DNA from: Kribbella voronezhensis
GTDB taxonomy: Bacteria > Actinomycetota > Actinomycetes > Propionibacteriales > Kribbellaceae
DNA length: 64,000 nt
NCBI RefSeq assembly: GCF_004365175.1
Contig: NZ_SOCE01000001.1
Span: 1,599,154 to 1,663,153 of the forward strand
Direction: 5' to 3'
Shown here: positions 8,198 to 16,565 of the stretch, in pieces
Layout: each line of letters begins with the position of its first letter
Numbering within the stretch: the first letter of the stretch is position 1
Position numbers and translations under genes: made by a program
The notes under the pieces: model-generated
The model's input: the letters and a program-made list of their open reading frames with translations, nothing else
What the model was told of the DNA's origin: nothing
The model's database searches: none

Positions 8198-9487
8198 TCA
8201 GGACAGGACGAAGTACCGCAGCCATAGGTAGGGGGCGGCTACGACGATGGTGATCGCGGTGATCACGACGCCTTTGCGGGTGAATTCCCAGAAGCTGATC
8301 GGGTAGCCGGCGCGGAGGGCGATGCCGATGACGACGACGTTGGCGCTGGCGCCGACCGCGGTGGCGTTGCCGCCGAAGTCGGCTCCCGCGGCGAGCGCCC
8401 ACCACAGTGCGTGCGCCTGGGCCGGGTCGCTCACGCCCTTGGTGAGTTCGAGCACGACCGGGCTCATCGTCGCGACGTACGGGATGTTGTCGACGATCCC
8501 GGACAGCACCGCGGACACGATCAGGATCAGCATCACCGCGAGCAACGGCCTGCCGCCGGTCGCGTCGCCGACCACTTCGGCGAGGTTCGCGATCACGCCG
8601 GTCTTGACCAGCGCGCCGACCATGACGAACAGGCCCGCGAAGAACAGCAGGGTCTGCCATTCGACGCTGCCCATGTAGTCCTTGGTCGGCACCTTCGAGA
8701 TCAAGATGAGCAGGCCGGCGCCCAGCAACGCGACCACGGCCGGCTCGACATGGAACAGCGGGTGTCCGACGAAGCCGACGAAGACGGCGAGCAGCACCGC
8801 GCCACTCTTGATCAGCAGCCGGGAGTCCTGGATCGCTTCGCGCTCGTTCAACCGGAGAACGTTCTCGACCTTGTCCGGATCGACGGCGAAGGAGCCTTTG
8901 AACAGGCGGGGAAGGACGAGGGTGAACACGGCCAGCTCGATGGCCACCAGCGGTGTCAGGTGGATCAGGAAGTCGTTGAACGTCAGCCCCGACCGGCTGG
9001 CGATGATGATGTTGGGCGGGTCACCGATCAGCGTCGCGGTTCCACCGATGTTCGAGGCCATCACCTCGGCGATCAGGAACGGCACCGGATTGACACCCAG
9101 CCGCTCGCACACCAGCAGCGTCACCGGCGCGATCAGCAACACGGTCGTCACGTTGTCCAGGAACGCCGACGCGACGGCGGTGATCAGCGTCAGCAGGATC
9201 ATCACCCGCAGCGGCGAACCCTTGGCCCGCTTGGCCGCCCAGATCGCGACGTACTCGAACACGCCGGTACGACGGAGTACGCCGACGATGATCATCATGC
9301 CGAGGAGCAGGAAGACGACGTTCCAGTCGACGCCGGTCTCCTGGGAGTAGAACGCGTGCTCGGAGTCGGTGACGCCGACGGCGAGCAGGACCGCCGCCCC
9401 ACCCAGTGCCGCCAGAAGCTTGTGAGTCCACTCGGTCGCGATCAGCACATAGGCGGCGACGAACACGACGACAGCGATCACCGTCAT
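8198..9487 (-). CDS. ArsB/NhaD-type (ion transporter superfamily) permease
   Basis: The 429-residue membrane protein has about 11-12 TM helices and the two conserved hairpin regions of this superfamily: [20 protein letters not shown] with [19 protein letters not shown] in the first half, and [20 protein letters not shown] with [20 protein letters not shown] in the second. The repeat of D-N-x-x-x and G-x-x-A-T motifs marks anion or Na+/H+ exchange proteins such as ArsB, NhaD and the P protein. Arsenite is unlikely to be the substrate because no other ars gene is nearby. The gene follows the CBS protein gene with a 19-bp gap, so the CBS protein may gate it. Confidence 0.85.
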   Translation of the reverse strand: MTVIAVVVFVAAYVLIATEWTHKLLAALGGAAVLLAVGVTDSEHAFYSQETGVDWNVVFLLLGMMIIVGVLRRTGVFEYVAIWAAKRAKGSPLRVMILLTLITAVASAFLDNVTTVLLIAPVTLLVCERLGVNPVPFLIAEVMASNIGGTATLIGDPPNIIIASRSGLTFNDFLIHLTPLVAIELAVFTLVLPRLFKGSFAVDPDKVENVLRLNEREAIQDSRLLIKSGAVLLAVFVGFVGHPLFHVEPAVVALLGAGLLILISKVPTKDYMGSVEWQTLLFFAGLFVMVGALVKTGVIANLAEVVGDATGGRPLLAVMLILIVSAVLSGIVDNIPYVATMSPVVLELTKGVSDPAQAHALWWALAAGADFGGNATAVGASANVVVIGIALRAGYPISFWEFTRKGVVITAITIVVAAPYLWLRYFVLS

Positions 9488-9506
9488 GTGATCACCAGGA
9501 CGTCGG

Positions 9507-9953
9507 TCAGTGCGGTGTGACGACCAGTTCCAGCAGGCGGGATGCGGTGATCGCACCGATGATCTTCTTGTCCTTCAGGACCGCGACCAGTGGGCAACGC
9601 AACCGGGCCATGATCGCTGCCACCTCGAGCACGGTGTCGTCGTGGTTCACCACCGGCAACTCCACCGGCTCCGACGGCAACAACCGCCGTACAGTCACGT
9701 TCGCCAGCTTGTCCGCGACCTGGTCGGCCAGCGATTCGTCGATCACCCGGGCCAGCGACGGGTCGTCCTGGACATAGCTCGGCACCAGGAACCGCACCAC
9801 CTGCGAGGCCGGCAGCACCGAATGCGGCTCGCCCTTGGCGCCCACGACGATCAACCCCGGCAACCGACGTACAGCAAGCAACTCCACAGCCTCGCGGGCA
9901 GCCGAATCGAGCCCAACCACCGGGAACTCTTCGGCCATCTGCTCTGCGTGCAC
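9507..9953 (-). CDS. CBS domain protein
   Basis: The 148-residue protein contains two CBS motifs (about residues 5-60 and 85-145). The first has the pattern [19 protein letters not shown] followed by the actinobacterial signature [16 protein letters not shown]. The second ends [23 protein letters not shown] pairs bind adenine nucleotides and regulate attached or neighbouring proteins. The GTG at 9953 gives the [11 protein letters not shown] beginning expected for this family; an ATG five codons later is an alternative. It is the first gene of a two-gene unit with the transporter, which it probably regulates. Confidence 0.8.
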   Translation of the reverse strand: MHAEQMAEEFPVVGLDSAAREAVELLAVRRLPGLIVVGAKGEPHSVLPASQVVRFLVPSYVQDDPSLARVIDESLADQVADKLANVTVRRLLPSEPVELPVVNHDDTVLEVAAIMARLRCPLVAVLKDKKIIGAITASRLLELVVTPH

Positions 9954-10527
9954 ACTCGCAGCCTACGCCGCGAGCACAGCAAGCACCCGCCACCGGCCGG
10001 CAGTCACCCTGCCCACGCGCGATCATGAGCGCCACACCGCCTCCAGAGTCGTCAACCAGCCCGCACCCCGAACGGGGACGGGCACTGCCGACCAGACTTC
10101 CCGGCGCTCCAGACCCAACCTTCCCCCATCGACAGGGCCGAGCGCAAACAATCTCACCGTCCCGTTTCTCTTGCGGTAGGCAACGACTGTCGCAGAACGA
10201 GCTGCGAAGCGGGCGGTGTGTAACACCCACGCCCGCTCCGCGGATAGAACGAGTGAGTCCGTACCACCAGCGGCGCACCCAGCGACCGCGGACTCGACAA
10301 GGTGTGCCGGGAAGCCTGGTCGGCGATCTGTTCAGCGACCGCGAAAGGCACCAGGCAAATGCACACCAGCAGCGTGAAAGTCCTCCGCGGCCCTATCACC
10401 TTCTGGGGATGGAAGGCCCCGCCTCATCCTCGACGGCAACCGGCTGATCACCGAGCGGCTGATCCAGCACAAAACCCGAGTCTTCGGTATCTGAGAACAC
10501 CACTGTCCCGGCTGGTTGGAGGCCCAC
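9954..10527. other. 574-bp low-coding region upstream of the CBS gene
   Basis: No full gene is convincing here. The stretch contains a perfect CCCCG-AA-CGGGG palindrome (10066-10077), which may serve the CBS-transporter promoter. It also contains a short coding-like plus-strand tail ending at 10494, listed separately. Overlapping frames on both strands are open, as is usual in such GC-rich DNA, but lack start sites or family features. Confidence 0.4.
10399..10494 (+). pseudogene. Possible gene remnant ending in RVFGI
   Basis: A frame closed by TGA at 10492-10494 reads RPRLILDGNRLITERLIQ and then HKTRVFGI, which looks like the natural end of a protein. The same frame has a stop at about 10375 and no start codon in between. 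A neighbouring frame beginning at an ATG near 10359 reads MHTSSVKVLRGPITFWGWK before losing sense. A single frameshift could join the two into a short protein of roughly 45 residues. I do not recognise it. Confidence 0.2.
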
Positions 10528-10788
10528 ATGTTCCGCAAGAGGCAGCAACCCCCACCGGACCTCGGCGTCCGACCCCCCAGCGCTGAGCCCACCCGACCAG
10601 CAGACAACCGAACCGACGATCCACCCTTGCCCGTGCTCACCCACTCCGAAGTGCTGGCGACGGTCAACCTGCTCGAGGACTACATCCGACTGACACCCGA
10701 CCAGCAGGCAGCCGACCTCGCCGGCACCCTCGTCGTCCGACTCCTGGACCGCCTCACGGCCAGCACCTCTCAACCCATCCCCGACTGA
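10528..10788 (+). CDS. Hypothetical protein, 86 residues
   Basis: The ATG at 10528 has GGAGG at 10518-10522 in good position. The protein has a Pro-rich disordered N-terminal third and an acidic, helical C-terminal part (TVNLLEDYIRLTPDQQAADL). There is no signal peptide or TM helix. I do not recognise a family. The ribosome binding site and third-position G/C bias support translation. Confidence 0.5.
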   Translation: MFRKRQQPPPDLGVRPPSAEPTRPADNRTDDPPLPVLTHSEVLATVNLLEDYIRLTPDQQAADLAGTLVVRLLDRLTASTSQPIPD

Positions 10789-10852
10789 AGTCGTCGCGAC
10801 GCTCGGGCCACCCTGATACGTGCTTCCGAGGCACTCTGCGACGAAGGAGTAG

Positions 10853-10987
10853 TTGCGGCTGGCAACGGTCGCCGACTTCTCGGCGAGGCAGTCTTCCCGC
10901 AATAGGACTGCGATCGCCCTTGGTGAGTGGGTAGTAGGTGCCTTTGTGCTGTCGATCGCGGCGGCCGCCGGTTCGGTCTATCGCTGA
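10853..10987 (+). CDS. Possible 44-residue single-pass membrane peptide
   Basis: A TTG at 10853 follows GAAGGAG by three bases and opens a 44-codon frame closed at 10985-10987. The product has a basic polar N-terminal half and one hydrophobic helix (WVVGAFVLSIAAAAGSVY) ending in Arg. This is the layout of small membrane proteins. The spacing from the ribosome binding site is short and the start codon is rare, so this could instead be the tail of a lost gene. It overlaps the 3' end of the convergent membrane-protein gene by 10 bp. Confidence 0.35.
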   Translation: MRLATVADFSARQSSRNRTAIALGEWVVGAFVLSIAAAAGSVYR

Positions 10988-11433
10988 GCGGATGCCGCGT
11001 CGACATCCGCGGGGCGGGTGGAGTCGGGACGGTGCCGACGGCCGCGGCGGATGAGGGCCGGTCCGATCAGCATCCACAACGGGACGAGGACCCAGACACG
11101 GCCGCTGGTGATGTCGTAGTCGGCCAGCAGAGCGGACAACGCCTTGTGCTGAACGCCAAGCCCAAGGCCGAACTCGAACGCCAGAGTCGCGACCGCCCAG
11201 CCCGCGCCTGTCCGTACGGCGGTCGCGGTACTCGGCAGCGGCCACCGTCGGTCCAGCCAGACCAGGTAGAGGGTGAGCAGCACGATCAGAGTGCAGGTGG
11301 AGAGCTGGTGGGCTGCGAGTTCGTCCAGCCGCGGCTGGTAGACGAGATTCCGGACCGTTCCGTTGGCGACGCCTAGGACGGCTGCACCTAGCCAGCCGAC
11401 CGTCCAGGCTCGCCGTACGACCTTTGCTGTCAT
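10978..11433 (-). CDS. Four-helix membrane protein of the USP operon
   Basis: The 151-residue protein has about four TM helices (near residues 10-30, 45-62, 75-100 and 110-130) and a basic cytoplasmic tail. The first part contains GAAVLGVANGTVRNLVYQP. I recognise no catalytic motif. It starts nine bases after the universal stress protein gene stops, so the two are co-transcribed. It may be a small stress-related membrane protein, but the function is unknown. Confidence 0.7.
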   Translation of the reverse strand: MTAKVVRRAWTVGWLGAAVLGVANGTVRNLVYQPRLDELAAHQLSTCTLIVLLTLYLVWLDRRWPLPSTATAVRTGAGWAVATLAFEFGLGLGVQHKALSALLADYDITSGRVWVLVPLWMLIGPALIRRGRRHRPDSTRPADVDAASAQR

Positions 11434-11442
11434 GGCGGGCTC

Positions 11443-12369
11443 TCAGTAGGTAGTGGCGATGATGTCGGAAGGGGCCGGGATCTCGCGGCGTCGACGGTCG
11501 CGTTCTGCCGGGGTGACGTGGTGGGCGACGATCGCGACCGGGCAGGTCATCTCCGCGATCGTCCGGCGGGCGACCGGGTCCCCGATCGGCAACGGACCGG
11601 TGTGAGCGCCGACCACGACCAAATCAGCGTGCTGACTCTCCCGCGCCAGCGTGGCGACAACAGGACGCGTAGTCAGCAGCCTGGTCACCTTGACCTGCGG
11701 ATACTCCTCATCCCAGCCCGCCAGCGTCTCCGAAACCGTCAACGCAGCCCGCTCCTGCCACGTACCGTCATCCGCCACAAGCCGACGGTACGGAACATGA
11801 TGGGAGTGCACCACCGTCAGCTCACGGCCCCGATCCGCGGCAGTCCGGAACGCGAACTCGACCGCCTCCAGCGACAACGGCGTACCGTCAATACCGACCA
11901 CCACGCCGTACTCCGCCGCGGCCGGCCGCCAGCCAGGCGCCACCACGATCACCGGACACCCGGCACGTCCGGCCACCGCCAGGTTGCCCTGCGCGGACAC
12001 GATGCCGGCCGGGCCACTGGCGTGCTCACGCGCAACCACCACAACCCGCGCATCACGCGCCGCCCGCTGCAGCACCTTCAACCGCGAACCCTCCCGCGCC
12101 ACCGTGCTGACCTTCAACTCCTCACCGAACTGCCGCCGCACGAACCCGACCGCCTCCCCCAACATCTCCTCCGCCCCATCCGCCGGGACCTGCGGGGCAT
12201 AGACCGGCACCATCGCCGAGTACGACGAATAACCGTGATACGCCGCGACCAGCACCAACTCAGCACCAGCACGAACAGCCACCTCACCGGCATACCCGAC
12301 AACCCGCAACCCATCAGCGCTGCCGTCGACCTCCACCACAACCGGCCCCGTCCGTGTCCAGCTACTCAT
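11443..12369 (-). CDS. Universal stress protein with two USP domains
   Basis: The 308-residue protein holds two tandem USP domains (about residues 8-145 and 155-295). The second shows the ATP-binding sequence type (DLVVVGAHTGPLPIGDPVAR, G-x-x-G followed by V-A). The first is more divergent (ARVVVVAREHAS then NLAVAGRAGCPVIVVAPG). Tandem USPs are typical of actinobacterial hypoxia and dormancy responses. AGGAGG precedes the ATG at 12369. The membrane protein gene follows in the same unit. A GGGCC-N4-GGCCC box lies 56 bp upstream. Confidence 0.88.
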   Translation of the reverse strand: MSSWTRTGPVVVEVDGSADGLRVVGYAGEVAVRAGAELVLVAAYHGYSSYSAMVPVYAPQVPADGAEEMLGEAVGFVRRQFGEELKVSTVAREGSRLKVLQRAARDARVVVVAREHASGPAGIVSAQGNLAVAGRAGCPVIVVAPGWRPAAAEYGVVVGIDGTPLSLEAVEFAFRTAADRGRELTVVHSHHVPYRRLVADDGTWQERAALTVSETLAGWDEEYPQVKVTRLLTTRPVVATLARESQHADLVVVGAHTGPLPIGDPVARRTIAEMTCPVAIVAHHVTPAERDRRRREIPAPSDIIATTY

Positions 12370-12424
12370 CCCACTGCCTCCTCTTGGCTGTGTCCAGCAT
12401 GCTCGGCGACCCCCAGACCCCGCA

Positions 12425-12438
12425 GGGCCACCCGGCCC
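12425..12438. promoter_or_regulatory. GGGCC-N4-GGCCC palindrome ahead of the USP operon
   Basis: GGGCCACCCGGCCC is a 14-bp interrupted palindrome 56 bp upstream of the USP start. Its left arm matches that of the DosR-like 14-mer at 13644-13657 ahead of the alcohol dehydrogenase gene. In GC-rich DNA such arms occur by chance, so this is a weak call that gains weight only from the pairing of the two sites with stress-type genes. Confidence 0.3.
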
Positions 12439-12543
12439 GTCCAAAGGGGGCCGGATGGCACCTCCGCTGTGGCCATCACCGAAGACGCGGAGCGCAGGAA
12501 CGGCTGCGTGACCGTGAAGGTCTCACCACGTCCCCAGCCGGGA

Positions 12544-13554
12544 TCAGAACTCGAACACCAGCCGGGCCGGTACCTGACCGGCGAGCACCTCTGCGACGGA
12601 CTCGTTGACCTGCTCGATCGCGCGGCCCTCGGCGATCACCCTGGTCAGGCCGGCAGCGTGCATCGCGAACACTTCGGTGAGGTCCTGCCGGGTCCCGACG
12701 ATGGAGCCCACGATCGAGATGCCCTTCAGTACGGTCTCGAAGATCGGGATCTGCATCGTGCCCTCGGCCGGCAGCGCCACGCAGATCAGCCGGCCACCCG
12801 GGCGCAGCGAGCGGAAGGCCTGCTCGAAGGCGCGAGGCGTCACGGCGAAGGCAAGTGCGACATCGGCGCCACCCAGCGCCTGGATCGCCTCGACCGGATC
12901 CTGGCGGCTTGCGTCCACGACGTACGTAGCGCCGAGTTCCTTGGCCAGATCGAGCTTGCTCTGCGCAAGGTCGACACCGATCACGGTCCCGCCGACGATC
13001 CGCGCGTACTGCACGGCCAGATGCCCCAGACCGCCGACACCGAACACCGCGACCCGCTCGGTCGGCTGCACGTTCGCGACCTTGACCGCCTTGTACGACG
13101 TGACGCCCGCGCAGGTCAGCGGTGCGGCGTCGAACGCGGTGACACCGTCCGGCACAGCCACGGCGTACTTCGCGTTGGCGACCGCGTACTCTGCCCAGCC
13201 CCCGTCGACGGAGTAGCCGCTGTTGGTCTGCGCCTGACACAAGGTTTCGCGGCCGTCGATGCAGTAGCGGCACTCGCCGCAAGCACTGCCCAGCCACGCG
13301 ATGGCCACCCGGTCGCCCAACTGATGGGAGGAGACGCCGCTCCCGAGGCTTTCGACGATACCGACCCCTTCGTGGCCGGGCACGAACGGTGGGCTCGGCT
13401 TGACCGGCCAGTCGCCGTGCGCGGCGTGGATGTCGGTGTGGCAGAGCCCGCAGGCCTCCAGCCGCACCAGGATCTGCCCCGCACCGGGCGCAGGGACGGC
13501 CCGGTCCTGGATCTCCAGCGGCGCACCGAATTGGGTCACTACAGCGGCTTTCAT
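12544..13554 (-). CDS. adhP: Zinc-dependent alcohol dehydrogenase (AdhP-like)
   Basis: The 336-residue protein has the catalytic zinc motif CGLCHTDIHAAHGDWP and GHEGVGIVESLGSGV. The structural zinc Cys cluster (CGECRYCIDGRETLC) and the Rossmann motif VFGVGGLGHLAVQYA follow. It oxidises primary alcohols or reduces aldehydes with NAD. An in-frame ATG ten codons upstream would give 346 residues; I chose MKAAVVTQFG because AdhP proteins normally begin there. A DosR-like box lies about 90 bp upstream, beside a GAF-domain remnant. With the USP, CBS and PPOX genes it forms a stress-type neighbourhood. Confidence 0.88.
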   Translation of the reverse strand: MKAAVVTQFGAPLEIQDRAVPAPGAGQILVRLEACGLCHTDIHAAHGDWPVKPSPPFVPGHEGVGIVESLGSGVSSHQLGDRVAIAWLGSACGECRYCIDGRETLCQAQTNSGYSVDGGWAEYAVANAKYAVAVPDGVTAFDAAPLTCAGVTSYKAVKVANVQPTERVAVFGVGGLGHLAVQYARIVGGTVIGVDLAQSKLDLAKELGATYVVDASRQDPVEAIQALGGADVALAFAVTPRAFEQAFRSLRPGGRLICVALPAEGTMQIPIFETVLKGISIVGSIVGTRQDLTEVFAMHAAGLTRVIAEGRAIEQVNESVAEVLAGQVPARLVFEF

Positions 13555-13643
13555 GAGGTCGTCCAACCTGTCGTTGAGGAACATGACCGTTCGACTCTCG
13601 CCGCAAGACGCTGATCACCGTAGAGCCGCAGGTCCCGGCGACC

Positions 13644-13657
13644 GGGCCGAAAGTCCC
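13644..13657. promoter_or_regulatory. DosR/DevR-like box upstream of the alcohol dehydrogenase
   Basis: GGGCCGAAAGTCCC matches the GGGACTWWAGTCCC pattern of the mycobacterial DosR site exactly in its right arm (AGTCCC) and at four of six positions in the left. It lies about 90 bp upstream of the dehydrogenase start. No DosR regulator gene is in the window. The call is by analogy only. Confidence 0.35.
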
Positions 13658-13668
13658 GCCGTACCTGA

Positions 13669-13953
13669 CCGCGGGAGTGCCGAACGGTCTGGTCCTGTCC
13701 CGCCCCGCGCATCCCACTCGAGGCCTACCGGACGACGTTCGTGCGCAGCCTCGCCATAGTTCCGGTCGGTACGCCGGAGACGGTCGCCGCGATCGGCGCG
13801 TACTGGTCGGTCGCCCGCCGGCCGTCAGACGCTGCCGTCAGCGCCCTGCGCGAGCTGGCCACCCTGACCGCGACGGCGATCGACCGGGTCGGCCTGGCCG
13901 ACGCGCCCTGGGCTCCGAACTTCGCCGACACCAGCTCCACCGCGCCCGGCTGA
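13669..13953 (+). pseudogene. C-terminal remnant of a GAF-domain sensor protein
   Basis: From an in-frame stop at 13666-13668 the frame is open to TGA at 13951-13953. It reads APRIPLEAYRTTFVRSLAIV then PVGTPETVAAIGAYWSVARR, ending ALRELATLTATAIDRV. This is the last half of the GAF domain found in actinobacterial sensor kinases and anti-anti-sigma proteins, where an R-I-P-x-x-A-Y-R-x-T-F-V-R-S-L pattern is common. The first half of the domain and any start codon in the expected place are missing. A GTG at 13741 could start only a 70-residue fragment. I read it as a 5'-truncated gene. Confidence 0.65.
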
Positions 13954-14007
13954 CACTCGCAGGCCGCCCGCTCCAGCAATAGAACAAGCGAGTTCTCGCC
14001 GCCGTCC

Positions 14008-14733
14008 CTAGTCGTGACGTTTCTCTTGGCGGGCGGGTGAGAGATGGCCTTTGATGTAAAGGAGTTGGGGGACCTCGCGCCAGATCGGGGTGTCGCCAGG
14101 TGGTTCACGGAGCTGGTCGATGGTCAGGTCGGCGGCGGTCAGAGTGTTGACGTAGGTGCTGAGCGTGCGGTGGTAGGCGCCGACCGGAAGGGCGCTGCGA
14201 TGGGCACCAGGACCGTCCCAGTAGCCCTCGGCGTAGTACTTGCCGACTGTGCGTTTGATGCTCTTGTCGACGTGATCGACCAGCTCACCGGTCGCGGGAG
14301 TTTTGAAACACGGATGCGTGATCGACACGACGTACCAGCCACCCGGCTTGAGGATCCGGGCCATCGAGTGGAGCGCCCCGTCCAGGTCCGGGATGTCCAT
14401 CAGCGACATGTGGCAGACCGCGCCGTCGAACGAGTCGGTCCCGACGCCGTCCAATGTGTGCGCATCACCCTGCCGGTACGAGATTCCCAGCGGTTGTGTC
14501 TCTTCATGCTGCCTGGCCCGCTCCAGCAGCTTCTCCGACAGATCGACAGCTGTGACGACAGCACCCCGGCCGGCGAGGTAACGCGCTTCACGGCCCTGAC
14601 CGCACGCAACCACACAGATCTCCTGCCCTGCGACATCTCCGGTCAGCTCGGTGAACGCGGCGTCGTCGAGGGCGGAGCCTGCTCCGACCCATTCGTCGTA
14701 CTCGGTGGCTACATCGTCATATTTTGCTCTCAT
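14008..14733 (-). CDS. SAM-dependent methyltransferase (class I)
   Basis: The 241-residue protein shows the class I Rossmann motifs: motif I degenerate as VVACGQGREARYLAGRG, the acidic end of strand 2 (VTAVDLSEKLLERAR), QGDAHTL, and DGAVCHMSLMDIPDLDGAL. The post-motif ILKPGGWYVVSITHPCF follows. Substrates are not evident; related proteins methylate small molecules. It starts at the ATG at 14733, 81 bp downstream of the Nudix regulator's stop on the same strand, so it may share its transcript. Confidence 0.82.
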   Translation of the reverse strand: MRAKYDDVATEYDEWVGAGSALDDAAFTELTGDVAGQEICVVACGQGREARYLAGRGAVVTAVDLSEKLLERARQHEETQPLGISYRQGDAHTLDGVGTDSFDGAVCHMSLMDIPDLDGALHSMARILKPGGWYVVSITHPCFKTPATGELVDHVDKSIKRTVGKYYAEGYWDGPGAHRSALPVGAYHRTLSTYVNTLTAADLTIDQLREPPGDTPIWREVPQLLYIKGHLSPARQEKRHD

Positions 14734-14814
14734 GCCGGTCCTACGAGCAGGCCGGAACCACCGTTCCGGCTTCTGCTGTCAGGAGATCCGCAGCCCGTAC
14801 TCCGCGCCGCACGT

Positions 14815-15519
14815 TCAGCGCGGGGGTCGTAGTACGGCGAAGGGATCGGTGACGGTCAGTTCGCGGGCGACGAATTTGTACACAGTGGCGGGGCGGCCGC
14901 CGGCCTGGCCGGGGCGGGCTGTGCGGTCCGTCGGGTCGATCACGTGTCGCCGGGTCAGTACCCGGGTCAGATTGGTGGCGCCCAGCTTGTAGCCCAGTGC
15001 CGCGCCGATCAGGTCGCGCAGCTCGGAGATGGTGAATTCACGCGGCGCCAGGGCGAAGCCGATGTTGGTGTACGACAGCTTCGCGCGCAGCCGCCCGACC
15101 GCGGCGTCGATGAAGTGATGGTGGTCGAACGCCGTGTCCGGCAGCTCGTCGACCGGATGCCACGCCGTGTCGGCCGGGAGCTCAGGTTGTACGTCGGACG
15201 GGACCAGGCCGAGGTACGCCGTGGCGAGCACGCGTTCCCGGGGATCGCGATCGATGGCGCTGTGCGTGGCCAACTGCTCGAGATGAGCCACCTCGCGGAT
15301 GTCGACCTTCTGTGCCAGGTGCGCGGTGATGGCCTCGCGGAGCCGCTGAGTGGGCTCGACGCCACCTCCCGGCAAGGACCAGCGGCCCCGGAACGGATTG
15401 CGTGCGCGCTTCCACAGCAACACGCTCAGCCTGCCGTCGCGGACGGAAAGGACCACCGCCAGCACCTCGTGGGGATAGCTCGGCCAGTTAACCGGATCAC
15501 CTTTCTTGGCAGTAGGCAC
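14815..15519 (-). CDS. nrtR: NrtR-type Nudix-related transcriptional regulator of NAD biosynthesis
   Basis: The 234-residue protein joins an N-terminal Nudix-like domain (FRGRWSLPGGGVEPTQRLRE, Nudix box degenerate after the glycines) to a C-terminal winged helix (about residues 150-225; REFTISELRDLIGAALG). This two-domain form is characteristic of NrtR, which binds ADP-ribose and represses NAD genes. The divergent position opposite nadA-nadB, 65 bp away, strongly supports this role. The start is a GTG. The degenerate Nudix box fits loss of hydrolase activity in regulators. ADP-ribose as ligand is family knowledge. Confidence 0.8.
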   Translation of the reverse strand: MPTAKKGDPVNWPSYPHEVLAVVLSVRDGRLSVLLWKRARNPFRGRWSLPGGGVEPTQRLREAITAHLAQKVDIREVAHLEQLATHSAIDRDPRERVLATAYLGLVPSDVQPELPADTAWHPVDELPDTAFDHHHFIDAAVGRLRAKLSYTNIGFALAPREFTISELRDLIGAALGYKLGATNLTRVLTRRHVIDPTDRTARPGQAGGRPATVYKFVARELTVTDPFAVLRPPR

Positions 15520-15530
15520 GTCGACGATGG

Positions 15531-15544
15531 TAGCGTCGTCGCTA
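15531..15544. promoter_or_regulatory. Candidate NrtR operator between nrtR and nadA
   Basis: TAGCG-TCGT-CGCTA is an interrupted palindrome with perfect 5-bp arms lying in the 65-bp divergent region. It could control both nrtR and nadA. Known NrtR sites vary by lineage, so the match is by position and symmetry only. Confidence 0.4.
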
Positions 15545-15584
15545 GTTATCGACTCTCAAGCGAAAACCTCCGGAAGGACTTGTC

Positions 15585-16565
15585 GTGACTGTTGGCCAGC
15601 CCACGGCGCACACCTGGCAGGACGAGGTACGCCACCTCGCCCACGAGCGGGACGCGGTCGTGCTCGCCCACAACTACCAGGAACCGGCGATCCAGGACGT
15701 CGCCGATCACGTCGGCGACTCGCTCGCGCTCTCCCGGATCGCGGCCGAGACCGACGCGTCGACGATCGTGTTCTGCGGCGTGCACTTCATGGCGGAGACC
15801 GCCAAGCTGCTCAGTCCCGACAAGACGGTACTGATTCCCACCGCGCAGGCCGGGTGTTCGCTGGCGGACACCATCGACGCCGACCAGCTGCGCGCCTGGA
15901 AGGCGGAGCACCCGGGCGCGGCGGTCGTTGCCTATGTCAACACCAGCGCCGCGGTGAAGGCCGAAGCAGACGTCTGCTGTACGTCGTCCAACGCGGTGGA
16001 GGTGGTGAACTCGATCCCGGCGGACCAGCCGGTCCTGTTCCTGCCCGATCAGTTCCTCGGCGAACACGTCCGGCGGCAGACCGGCCGGAAGAACATGGAA
16101 GTCTGGATGGGCGAGTGCCATGTGCACGCCGGGATCAGCCCGGTCGAGTTGCGCGCCCAGGTGGCGGCCAACCCCGACGCAGAGGTCCTGGTCCATCCCG
16201 AGTGCGGATGCGCCTCGTCGACGATCTGGCTCGCGGGACGCGGTGACCTGCCGGCGGAGCGGACCCACATCCTCTCCACCGCAGGAATGCTGGACAGTGC
16301 TCGCGACATGACCGCGAAGACCGCCTTGGTCGCGACGGAGATCGGCATGCTGCACCAGCTTCGCAAGGTGAACCAGCGAACGACGTTCCTGCCGGTGAAT
16401 CCGAAGGCGTCTTGCCGCTTCATGAAGATGATCACGCCGGAGTTGCTGCTGCGCTGCCTGCGCGAGGGGCGCGACGAGATCCAACTGCCGGCCGACCTCG
16501 CCGAGCGCGCCCGGCGTTCCGTCCAGCGGATGGTTGCCATCGGCAAGCCGGCGGGCGCACGGTGA
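15585..16565 (+). CDS. nadA: Quinolinate synthase NadA
   Basis: The 326-residue enzyme condenses iminoaspartate with dihydroxyacetone phosphate to quinolinate, using a [4Fe-4S] cluster. The three ligand cysteines are C91 (AGCSLADT), C178 (GECHVHAGI) and C277 (ASCRFMKMI). The N-terminal [20 protein letters not shown] and the HPECGCASS segment are also typical. The GTG at 15585 is preceded by GGAAGG. nadB follows with a GTGA overlap, so the two enzymes that act in sequence are coupled. The divergent NrtR-type protein is the likely repressor. Confidence 0.95.
   Translation: MTVGQPTAHTWQDEVRHLAHERDAVVLAHNYQEPAIQDVADHVGDSLALSRIAAETDASTIVFCGVHFMAETAKLLSPDKTVLIPTAQAGCSLADTIDADQLRAWKAEHPGAAVVAYVNTSAAVKAEADVCCTSSNAVEVVNSIPADQPVLFLPDQFLGEHVRRQTGRKNMEVWMGECHVHAGISPVELRAQVAANPDAEVLVHPECGCASSTIWLAGRGDLPAERTHILSTAGMLDSARDMTAKTALVATEIGMLHQLRKVNQRTTFLPVNPKASCRFMKMITPELLLRCLREGRDEIQLPADLAERARRSVQRMVAIGKPAGAR

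Noticed and set aside
10154..10399. Minus-strand 81-codon frame starting with a hydrophobic segment
   Set aside because: The signal-like start is followed by low-complexity Arg/Ser/Pro sequence with no conserved feature or ribosome binding site.
11518..13614. A 698-codon plus-strand open frame opposite USP and adh genes
   Set aside because: The minus strand holds clear USP and AdhP families; the plus frame has no family features and odd composition.
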